From: an uncultured Oscillospiraceae bacterium | Lineage (GTDB): Bacteria; Bacillota_A; Clostridia; Oscillospirales; Acutalibacteraceae | NCBI GenBank assembly: GCA_905211185.1 | Contig: CAJLZR010000052.1 | Location: forward strand, 1 to 6,165 | Direction of reading: 5' to 3' | DNA: 6,165 bases | In this document: piece by piece, positions 1-4,902 of the stretch | Numbering within the stretch: the first letter of the stretch is position 1 | How the letters are laid out: every line of letters begins with the position of its first letter | Notes under the pieces: generated by a model | The model's database searches: none | What the model was told of the DNA's origin: nothing | The model's input: only the letters and a program-made list of their open reading frames with translations | Translations under genes and position numbers: made by a program

Positions 1-1
1 A

Positions 2-259
2 ATAACAGAAAGCGGTTACCCTGATTATAACCACGCAACAGGTCACCCCGTGGGAGAAACGGCACACAGCCCGGGAACCAGTTTTTCGCCAAAAGGGCAT
101 AAACGATCTTCCTTATTTTTGCAAGAAAACGCAGTTTATACGATAGAACCAAGAATACAAATTGAAAATGGCGGGTCAATAGAAAAAATGATATGGGTAA
201 CAAAAAACGGAGGCATACCGCTATGCCCTCCGCAAAAAAAGCTGTATATAATAAAGTAA
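2..259 (+). CDS. M24-family metallopeptidase (Xaa-Pro aminopeptidase type), C-terminal fragment
   Basis: The reading frame is open from the left edge, so only the last 85 residues of a larger protein are present and the true start lies outside the window. The fragment carries the second half of a pita-bread-fold (M24) active site. These are HATGHPVG (fragment residues 11-18, metal-ligand His15), AHSPG (His22, matching the catalytic His of this fold), YTIEPRI (metal-ligand Glu49) and GGSIEKM (metal-ligand Glu61). The two metal-binding Asp residues would lie upstream. The tail, with a GG-x-PLCPPQKKLYII pattern, resembles C-termini of Xaa-Pro aminopeptidase-like enzymes, which remove N-terminal residues before proline using two metal ions in the cytoplasm. 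That substrate is known for the family and not shown here; a creatinase-like or other M24 hydrolase is possible. A GTG at 50 could be mistaken for a start, but the M24 motif begins upstream of it. The stop is two bases from the stop of the opposing gene. Confidence 0.85.
   Translation: MTESGYPDYNHATGHPVGETAHSPGTSFSPKGHKRSSLFLQENAVYTIEPRIQIENGGSIEKMIWVTKNGGIPLCPPQKKLYIIK
201..233 (-). terminator. Intrinsic terminator of the 82-residue gene, antisense within the M24 CDS
   Basis: The arms 208-217 (CGGAGGCATA) and 222-232 (TATGCCCTCCG) form a 10-bp stem with one bulged C at 228 and a 4-base loop (218-221). Read on the minus strand, the hairpin is followed by six T (complement of 202-207), the normal layout of a rho-independent terminator. 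On the plus strand it is followed by A residues, so it should act only leftwards. It lies about 30 bases past the stop of the minus-strand small gene and inside the coding sequence for the last residues of the M24 peptidase (around NGGIPLCPPQ). Its function is inferred from structure. Confidence 0.75.
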
Positions 260-261
260 TG

Positions 262-510
262 CTACTGGTTGTTTGAATTAATTTGTTCGTTGCTATTATT
301 TTCAGGCAATAAAGTGGTGTTGTTAGATTCTTGCCAATACTTTTTAAATTCACTGGCATTCATAGGTTGATTAAACTCATCAATATATGTTCTTTCATCA
401 TCTGAAAGCTTGGATAAAATCTCCAGAGCTCTATCTCGTGACATCCCCGCAACATGATTTTCGAGTCCGCCGACAATATTGGTTAGGTCTTTGGTATTGA
501 GTTTTTCCAT
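262..510 (-). CDS. Small protein with a double-glycine (bacteriocin-type) leader, 82 aa
   Basis: The N-terminus MEKLNTKDLTNIVGG has the layout of leaders cut by C39 peptidase-containing ABC exporters (PCATs): a short polar/hydrophobic alternating helix ending in GG at residues 14-15. Cleavage after Gly15 would release a 67-residue product. That part is charged, with a helix-like stretch (residues about 25-40, RALEILSKLSDDER), an aromatic segment (EFKKYW, 54-59) and an Asn/Gln/Ser-rich tail (62-82). It has no Cys, so disulfides and lanthionine bridges are excluded, and no obvious membrane helix. The start is the ATG at 508-510, preceded by AAGGTGG as ribosome site. Upstream lie a candidate promoter and a palindrome; downstream is a dedicated terminator, so it looks monocistronic. 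No exporter, immunity or modification gene is visible. It could be a bacteriocin, a signalling peptide, or a cytoplasmic small protein with a chance GG. I do not recognise the family of the C-terminal part. Confidence 0.7.
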   Translation of the reverse strand: MEKLNTKDLTNIVGGLENHVAGMSRDRALEILSKLSDDERTYIDEFNQPMNASEFKKYWQESNNTTLLPENNSNEQINSNNQ

Positions 511-526
511 CGTGAATTACCCACCT

Positions 527-551
527 TATATATAATTTGAAATTATATATA
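527..551. promoter_or_regulatory. 25-bp AT-only perfect palindrome upstream of the small gene
   Basis: Positions 527-538 (TATATATAATTT) and 540-551 (AAATTATATATA) are exact reverse complements around the single base at 539. It sits just before the AAGGTGG ribosome site of the 82-residue gene and overlaps the start-proximal part of its promoter region. A perfect odd-length palindrome there could be an operator for a dimeric repressor. If transcribed, it could form a weak hairpin next to the ribosome site. Its AT-only makeup means chance in an AT-rich background cannot be excluded. Confidence 0.45.
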
Positions 552-552
552 T

Positions 553-582
553 ACTTTACCATGTTTTAGGAGAGAATATCAA
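553..582 (-). promoter_or_regulatory. Candidate sigma-A promoter for the 82-residue gene
   Basis: On the minus strand TTGATA (complement of 577-582; five of six bases match TTGACA) is followed after 18 bases by TAAAGT (complement of 553-558; four of six match TATAAT). Transcription would then start near position 546, within the palindrome. A perfect TATAAT also occurs on this strand (complement of 542-547) but has no convincing -35 partner. The AT-rich context makes any such match weak evidence. Confidence 0.35.
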
Positions 583-616
583 TTTTTTCATTAAAATACC
601 ATGACAAATTATTTTA

Positions 617-653
617 AAAAAATTTGTATACTATCACAGTATACAAATTTTTT
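617..653 (-). terminator. Intrinsic terminator at the end of the ispH operon
   Basis: Positions 617-632 and 638-653 form a perfect 16-bp stem with a 5-base loop (633-637). The inner part pairs TTTGTATACT with AGTATACAAA. On the minus strand the stem ends in a T-run (complement of about 614-622) continuing into T/A-rich sequence. The hairpin includes the last codons of ispH, and the ispH stop codon (634-636) lies in the loop. The stem is mostly A/T, so it is long rather than GC-strong. T-runs flank it on both strands, so it could work in both directions. Confidence 0.7.
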
Positions 654-1482
654 GATAGGCCTCATCTATATCGGCTTTTGGAGTTGAAGCACCGGCCACA
701 ATGCCTATATTCTCATATTTTTTTATATTCATACTTTCAAGCTCCTTTGCGTCTTCTATCCATACTGTCGGCGCATTTTCCGAACAAATATTATAAAGCT
801 TTAAAGTGTTAGAACTTTGTTTTCCGCCGATAACAATCATTAAATCAGACTTTTTCGAAAGGTCTCTTGCTTCTTGTTGCCTTAAATTGGTGGTATGGCA
901 TATGGTATTAAAAATCTTGGCATTTGGGAGCTTACTTTTTATAAAATCGGTACATTTACCCCACTCTTCGGTACTATAAGTAGTTTGCGCAATAACCAAA
1001 ACAGAGCTGTTTTTTAATTTGCTATTTTTTGAAACTATTTCCTTTAATTCATCTAAATTTTTAAAAACAAAACTTTCACCTGAAAAATAACTTCTGATGC
1101 CAACTACTTCCGGGTGAATGCTGTTTCCTGCTATAAGCAAAAATTCTGCCACTTTGGAATATTTATCAGCTATATCATGAATTTTTTTAACGAACCGACA
1201 AGTTCCATCAACAAAATTGATATTGTTTTCTTTTATGTATTCAAGTTCAGATTTTGTAACACCATGAGAACGTATTACAACCACTGACTCGAAATCGCTT
1301 TCGGAGGCCTTATTAATGATTTTAACACCTTTGCGGGCAAATTTTTCTATAACTTTTGGATTATGTATAATCGGCCCTAAAGTGCAGACTTTTTTGTTTT
1401 TTTCAAGCAAATCTTCAACCAAAGATACAGCATTACCGACTCCCATACAAAATCCTGAGGTTTTAGATATTTCAGCGTTCAT
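634..1482 (-). CDS. ispH: 4-hydroxy-3-methylbut-2-enyl diphosphate reductase
   Basis: This is the last enzyme of the MEP isoprenoid pathway, reducing HMBPP to IPP and DMAPP with an iron-sulfur cluster in the cytoplasm. The 282 residues are a full-length single-domain form. The three cluster ligands are Cys12 (GFCMGV), Cys95 (DGTCRFV) and Cys195 (NTICHTT). Substrate-site motifs are also visible: IHNP with His40, RSHGV at 71-75, HPEV with His123 and Glu125, Thr167, SSN at 223-225, and GASTP near the C-terminus. Two positions depart from the usual pattern: Arg96 where DATCP has Pro, and Ile122 before HPEV where Gly is usual. Many Clostridia carry IspH fused to ribosomal S1 domains; this one is not fused. 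The ATG is 4 bases after the plsC stop, and its AAGGAG ribosome site (1491-1496) lies in the last plsC codons, suggesting translational coupling. It is the last gene of the operon. Confidence 0.95.
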   Translation of the reverse strand: MNAEISKTSGFCMGVGNAVSLVEDLLEKNKKVCTLGPIIHNPKVIEKFARKGVKIINKASESDFESVVVIRSHGVTKSELEYIKENNINFVDGTCRFVKKIHDIADKYSKVAEFLLIAGNSIHPEVVGIRSYFSGESFVFKNLDELKEIVSKNSKLKNSSVLVIAQTTYSTEEWGKCTDFIKSKLPNAKIFNTICHTTNLRQQEARDLSKKSDLMIVIGGKQSSNTLKLYNICSENAPTVWIEDAKELESMNIKKYENIGIVAGASTPKADIDEAYQKICIL

Positions 1483-1486
1483 AAAC

Positions 1487-2098
1487 TTAGCTCCTTAATT
1501 CTTTTATTTTATCCATTATTAAATTGGTTGCAGATTTAAGTTCCAGACGGGTTCCTTCGTTTATTCCAAGTTCCTTAAAATCTATAGGATCACTATATTC
1601 TATTGTAGTTTTTTTAAATAATCTAATTTTGTTATCTTTAGATGCCCCCGTAATGCATGCTGTTACAACTGTTGACTTTGTTTCATATGCAAGTAGCGCT
1701 GCTCCGGATTTTGGCCTTAAAAATTCTCCGGTTTTAGAGCGTGTTCCTTCAATAAATATACCTAATATATCGCTATTTTCTAAAACTTGCTTGGCATTAT
1801 CAAGAGCGCTTCTATCCCCTTTTCCCCGTTTTACTGCAAATGCTCCCAAAGAAGAAAAAAATCTACCTAGTATTTTGTTTTTAAAAAGCTCTTGTTTAGC
1901 CATAAAGCAGATTGGTTTCGGATGAAACAAAATTAAAAATACCGGATCCATATTTGATAAATGATTGGCGCAAAGTATATATCCGCCGTTTAATTTTTCC
2001 AACTTTTCCAATCCTTTAATTTCGCACGGAAACAGTATTTTTATAATTGGCCTTAAAATAAATGATACAAATTTATATAGTTTCTTATTTTGCTTCAC
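1487..2098 (-). CDS. plsC: 1-acyl-sn-glycerol-3-phosphate acyltransferase
   Basis: This enzyme adds the second acyl chain to lysophosphatidic acid to make phosphatidic acid, the precursor of membrane phospholipids, at the inner face of the membrane. The 203 residues fit short Firmicute PlsC proteins. Block I is NHLSNMD with the catalytic His46 and Asp51 (HX4D), block II is the AVKRG region with Arg91, block III is FIEGTRS at 115-121, and block IV is the hydrophobic stretch at about 132-150. A hydrophobic N-terminal segment (about 10-24) probably docks it to the membrane. The start is GTG at 2096-2098. It overlaps the end of cmk by 14 bases and has AAGGAG at 2109-2114, ten bases upstream. Other members of the LPLAT superfamily act on different acceptors, so the exact substrate is inferred from context with cmk and ispH. 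Confidence 0.9.
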   Translation of the reverse strand: MKQNKKLYKFVSFILRPIIKILFPCEIKGLEKLEKLNGGYILCANHLSNMDPVFLILFHPKPICFMAKQELFKNKILGRFFSSLGAFAVKRGKGDRSALDNAKQVLENSDILGIFIEGTRSKTGEFLRPKSGAALLAYETKSTVVTACITGASKDNKIRLFKKTTIEYSDPIDFKELGINEGTRLELKSATNLIMDKIKELRS

Positions 2099-2765
2099 GG
2101 GGGATACGCTCCTTAATAATTTTTAAAAGGTTATCTACTGTTTGTTCAAAATCATATTTTGAACTATCAAAAAAAATGGCGTCTTTTGCTTGCTTAAGAG
2201 GCGAAATTTTTCGGTGTGTATCGTTAAAATCACGCTTGATAACGTCAGCAACTATTGCATTATACTCAGCCTTTTCACCACTTTCGATTAGCTGTAAATA
2301 TCTTCTTTTGGCACGAACTTCGGGAGAAGCCGTTAAAAAGATTTTGACGTCCGCATTTGGTAAAACAACCGTTCCGATATCTCTGCCATCCATAATAATA
2401 TTATGTTTTTTTGCCATGTTTCGCTGAAATTCCAAAAGATAATTTCTAATGCACGGCATTGCCGATATACGGGAAGAAATCATTGAAATTTCTTCAGAAC
2501 GTATAACATTTGTAACATCTTTATCGTTTAAAAATACCCTCTGATTTGAATTTAAATACCTTAAATTTATATTTATATCTTGAAGATTTTGTGCTACCGT
2601 ATTTTCGTCTTCGTAATTTATTTTTCGGTTTTTTAAAAAATACGCAATTGTGCGGTACAGTGCTCCGGTGTCAAGGCTTATGAATCCAAGCTTTTTTGCA
2701 AGAACTTTTGAAATACTGCTTTTCCCCGAACCGGAAGGACCGTCTATCGCTATCGAGATCATCAT
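2085..2765 (-). CDS. cmk: Cytidylate kinase
   Basis: This enzyme phosphorylates CMP and dCMP using ATP, recycling CMP released by phospholipid and RNA turnover. The 226 residues match the usual bacterial length. The P-loop is GPSGSGKSS (9-17), followed by DTGALYR (32-38) and the CMP-binding region DGRDIGTVV (126-134). The lid segment contains RAKRRYLQL (151-159), and the conserved RDFNDTHRKISPLKQAKDA pattern spans 178-196. Two ATG codons are adjacent (2763-2765 and 2760-2762). The ribosome site GGAG in TTGGAGAGTAA lies five bases before the first and eight before the second, and family members often start MISIAIDGP, so the second is equally possible. It follows potD by 24 bases and overlaps plsC by 14. 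The cmk-plsC-ispH order is common in Clostridia. Confidence 0.96.
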   Translation of the reverse strand: MMISIAIDGPSGSGKSSISKVLAKKLGFISLDTGALYRTIAYFLKNRKINYEDENTVAQNLQDININLRYLNSNQRVFLNDKDVTNVIRSEEISMISSRISAMPCIRNYLLEFQRNMAKKHNIIMDGRDIGTVVLPNADVKIFLTASPEVRAKRRYLQLIESGEKAEYNAIVADVIKRDFNDTHRKISPLKQAKDAIFFDSSKYDFEQTVDNLLKIIKERIPREAK

Positions 2766-2789
2766 TTACTCTCCAATTTTAGTATTATT

Positions 2790-3983
2790 TTATTTGGCTT
2801 TTATTTTAAATTTTTTATACATAAGCACTCCCAAATATATTAAAACAAACATGAGCAAAATTATAACCAGCATCCATTCGGGACTATATGCACCACCGGA
2901 TTTAACTTCAATCCAAAGTTCGTCCATTAGTTTATTTATATTTTCCGGAAGATTAACAAAAACATCGGATTTTTCCATTATATCGTTATCGGGATAGAAA
3001 ATTTTATTTTGTTTTATGTCATCGCTAAGCATTTCGTAGGCTTCTTTTTGGGGTGTAGAATAACCGGTTTGCTTTAAATTTGCAAGTGATATATCTGTTT
3101 CGCACATAAAATTTATATATTTTTCAGCAAGCGCTTTATGTTTTGAATTTTTGGGTATGCACATAGAATCTACAAATTTATTTGTTCCTGATTTTGGAAT
3201 AACAAAACCTATGTCAGGATTATTTTTAATCAAAGTGGCTGCATCGCCTGCATAATACGGAGCCAAAACCGCTTCACCATTTGCCATTTTATCAAAAATT
3301 TGATCCATAACGTAAGCTTGTACCAATGGTTTTTGTTTTATAAGTTCATCGGCAGCTTCTCGCCAATTTGAAGGTTCGGTTGTGTTTAATGAGTAACCGA
3401 GTCTTAATAAAGAAATTGCAAAAGAATCACGGGCATTATCAAACATAAGTATTTTATTTTTATATTTTGTTTCCCACAGTATATCCCAATTTATTTCACT
3501 TTCGGGAATACTTACCTCTTTTTTGTTGTAAAAAATGCCAATTAGCCCCCACATGTATGGTACGGAATATTTGTTTTGTGGATCAAAATTTAAGTTTTTG
3601 AATTTCTCGTCAATTAAGTTATAGCTTGGAATATTATCAAAGTTAAGGGGTGCAAGCATATCATTTTCAATTAAGCGTGAAATCATGTAGTCGGAGGGGA
3701 TAATTACGTCATAATCCGCACCGCCGCCAACAAGTTTAGCAAACAATTCTTCATTATTCTGAAAAGTTTTATAATTTACCTTTATCCCTGTTCTTTTGGT
3801 AAATTCTTTGTTAACGTTAATATTTCCGTCAGTGCCGTTTGCAATAAATTCCCCCCAGCTGTAAACATTTATGCTGTTTTCTTCGTTTTCCTTATCAAAT
3901 GCACAGCCACCGAACAGAAAAATGGCAAATAACGGTATTAATAAACAAAGAATTTTGATACTAAAATTAAAAATTTTTTTCAC
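2790..3983 (-). CDS. potD: Spermidine/putrescine ABC transporter substrate-binding lipoprotein with a C-terminal membrane helix
   Basis: This is the extracytoplasmic binding protein of a PotABCD-type polyamine importer. From the GTG at 3981-3983 it has 397 residues. They are a basic start MKKIF, a hydrophobic segment (8-24), and a lipobox-like LFGGC with Cys27 as lipidation site. The PotD fold follows: VYSWGEFI (40-47), the periplasmic core with VPYMWGLIGIFYN (141-153), FDNARD (181-186) and APYYAGDA (241-248). VDSMCIP (271-277) carries Asp272 at the position of a polyamine-contacting Asp of E. coli PotD. Unusually, a hydrophobic stretch at about 370-388 followed by KKFKIKAK looks like a transmembrane helix with a cytoplasmic basic tail, so the protein may be held at both ends. 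The frame is open to another GTG at 4032-4034 (414 residues), but that adds residues before the signal peptide and overlaps the potC end. The exact ligand is inferred; related proteins bind other amines. Confidence 0.88.
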   Translation of the reverse strand: MKKIFNFSIKILCLLIPLFAIFLFGGCAFDKENEENSINVYSWGEFIANGTDGNINVNKEFTKRTGIKVNYKTFQNNEELFAKLVGGGADYDVIIPSDYMISRLIENDMLAPLNFDNIPSYNLIDEKFKNLNFDPQNKYSVPYMWGLIGIFYNKKEVSIPESEINWDILWETKYKNKILMFDNARDSFAISLLRLGYSLNTTEPSNWREAADELIKQKPLVQAYVMDQIFDKMANGEAVLAPYYAGDAATLIKNNPDIGFVIPKSGTNKFVDSMCIPKNSKHKALAEKYINFMCETDISLANLKQTGYSTPQKEAYEMLSDDIKQNKIFYPDNDIMEKSDVFVNLPENINKLMDELWIEVKSGGAYSPEWMLVIILLMFVLIYLGVLMYKKFKIKAK

Positions 3984-3993
3984 TTTTTTCTCC
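3984..3993 (-). promoter_or_regulatory. Ribosome binding site deciding the potD start
   Basis: On the minus strand TTGGAG is followed by exactly six A and then GTG (3981-3983). GGAG is the complement of 3990-3993. This spacing is ideal and the resulting protein starts with a normal lipoprotein signal peptide. The competing upstream ATG at 4026-4028 also has an AAAGG-type site, but it yields a 15-residue polar extension before the signal peptide and overlaps the upstream reading frame. Confidence 0.65.
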
Positions 3994-3996
3994 AAA

Positions 3997-4065
3997 TCAT
4001 CCATGCATTGCGTAGAAAGCTTCCTCATAGGCACCTTTATTTTTATCTTGTTTGCTAATAAAACG
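3997..4065 (-). pseudogene. Probable 3' end of potC (polyamine ABC permease), cut off at the junction
   Basis: In the frame ending at the TGA at 3997-3999 the minus strand reads about 22 codons, RFISKQDKNKGAYEEAFYAMHG. The TGA falls 13 bases before the potD GTG. The gene next upstream in pot operons is usually the permease potC, whose C-terminus is a short charged cytoplasmic tail after the last membrane helix. This tail fits that picture by position and character only, as it has no diagnostic motif. No membrane helix precedes it. The frame runs on through sequence I assign to the Bacteroidales part and meets TAA at 4099-4101. The upstream part of the gene is therefore missing, most likely from misassembly and not true decay. 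Confidence 0.45.
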
Positions 4066-4103
4066 TAGGGACCTAAGACTTATTGCATGGAAAGAAAATT
4101 ATT
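4055..4103. other. Apparent junction between Clostridia-like and Bacteroidales-like DNA
   Basis: To the left, genes are AT-rich, have strong Shine-Dalgarno sites and belong to a Firmicute-type operon that breaks off mid-gene. To the right, beginning no later than the sigma factor stop at 4104, base composition and protein types are Bacteroidales-like. The exact breakpoint cannot be fixed by eye; it probably lies between the last plausible potC codon (about 4056-4065) and 4103. No inverted repeats, target duplication, tRNA or integrase gene marks the site, which argues against an ordinary insertion. Confidence 0.6.
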
Positions 4104-4697
4104 TTACACCATAGATAGCTCGACACGGTTCTCATCGGCCATACGGCGCATATTCAAGATAGCGTAACGCATACGCCCTAAGGCCGTATTGATGCTAACC
4201 CCCGTGATATCGGCGATTTCCTTAAAACTAAGATCTTGATAGTAACGCATCTCCAACACCTCACGCTGGTTATCCGGCAAATGCTTTACCAATTTCTTCA
4301 CGTCAGACAATACTTGATGGCGCACGATATTATCCTCTATCGTACCATCGCAAAGCTTGATGTTATTAAATAAGTCGATTTCTACCTCATCATTCGAGAT
4401 CGTGTTCTCGCTACGTTCCTGACGGAAATTATCTATAATCAAGTTATGGGCAATACGAGTAATCCATGCCTTAAACTTGCCGTTCTCGGTATAGCGACCT
4501 TGTTTTATAGTCATGATAACCTTCACGAAGGTCTCTTGAAAGATATCCTCCGTAAGCTCTTTGTTACGTACTATGAAATAAATGTAAGAATGAATGCTAC
4601 TTTTGTATCGATTTAATAAAATATCGAAAGCGGCATTATTACCTTCTGCATAAAGGACAACCAATTCCTCGTCGGTCATCATTTTTAAAGTCTTCAT
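4104..4697 (-). CDS. ECF-type RNA polymerase sigma-70 factor
   Basis: This small sigma factor would direct RNA polymerase to a restricted set of promoters. With the ATG at 4695-4697 it has 197 residues. Sigma region 2 spans about 24-95, with the core-binding segment DIFQETFVKVI (51-61) and WITRIAHNLIIDNFRQ (78-93) for promoter melting and -10 recognition. After a linker, region 4 spans about 133-184 with LPDNQREVLEMRYYQDLSFKEIADITGVSINTALGRMR-like content at 140-177, including a helix-turn-helix. There is no region 1.1 or 3, as expected for ECF factors. A GTG three codons upstream (4704-4706) is possible. No Shine-Dalgarno precedes either start, which is normal in Bacteroidota. No anti-sigma gene is visible; the downstream neighbour is lost at the junction. 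Its target genes cannot be told from the sequence. The style is that of housekeeping Bacteroidales RpoE-like factors. Confidence 0.9.
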   Translation of the reverse strand: MKTLKMMTDEELVVLYAEGNNAAFDILLNRYKSSIHSYIYFIVRNKELTEDIFQETFVKVIMTIKQGRYTENGKFKAWITRIAHNLIIDNFRQERSENTISNDEVEIDLFNNIKLCDGTIEDNIVRHQVLSDVKKLVKHLPDNQREVLEMRYYQDLSFKEIADITGVSINTALGRMRYAILNMRRMADENRVELSMV

Positions 4698-4831
4698 TAC
4701 TTTCACATTTTTAGTTTATTCGAGTAATGTTTATGCTATAGGCGATGGGGTTTAACTGTTATACAATGTTATTTATGGAAGCAAAAGAACGAAAAATATT
4801 TTAAACCAACAAACATTTTATTTCAAATTAT

Positions 4832-4877
4832 AAAAAGAATGTCCCCTGCCCGCACCTTTAACGTACGAACAGGGGAC
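4832..4877 (-). terminator. Intrinsic terminator of the FadL-like gene
   Basis: The arms 4841-4848 (GTCCCCTG) and 4870-4877 (CAGGGGAC) pair perfectly over eight mostly G/C bases around a 21-base loop (4849-4869). On the minus strand the hairpin is followed by ATTC and then five T (complement of 4832-4836). It lies about 25 bases past the stop of the outer-membrane protein gene and about 135 bases before the sigma factor start, so the two genes are probably separate transcription units. The remaining gap (4707-4831) has no convincing Bacteroidota promoter that I could pick out. Confidence 0.75.
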
Positions 4878-4902
4878 TTTACTGATCTAAAATATATGTA
4901 TA

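Noticed and set aside
50..259. A free-standing 69-residue gene starting at GTG 50
   Set aside because: The same frame is open to the left edge and already carries the first half of the M24 HATGHPVG motif upstream of the GTG, so this is the tail of a larger gene.
542..547. A perfect TATAAT on the minus strand as -10 of the small gene
   Set aside because: It is part of the AT palindrome and has no -35-like sequence at about 17 bases, so the TTGATA/TAAAGT pair is the better, though weak, candidate.
1524..1925. A 133-residue plus-strand open frame
   Set aside because: It lies opposite plsC, which has all its acyltransferase motifs. The plus-strand translation has no recognisable motif, and AT-rich genes often leave such antisense frames.
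2062..2427. A 121-residue plus-strand open frame
   Set aside because: It lies opposite cmk and the plsC start and shows no family signature.
4066..4098. Extension of the potC-like frame up to the TAA at 4099
   Set aside because: The added residues do not form the membrane helix expected at this place in PotC, and the DNA is more likely part of the Bacteroidales 3' flank of the sigma gene.
4040..4110. A mobile-element insertion edge
   Set aside because: No terminal inverted repeats, target duplication, transposase, integrase or tRNA end is visible around the junction.
4707..4831. A Bacteroidota-type promoter (TTTG and TAnnTTTG) before the sigma factor
   Set aside because: Only partial matches such as TAACATTG were found, and none had an acceptable TTTG partner at about 19-21 bases.
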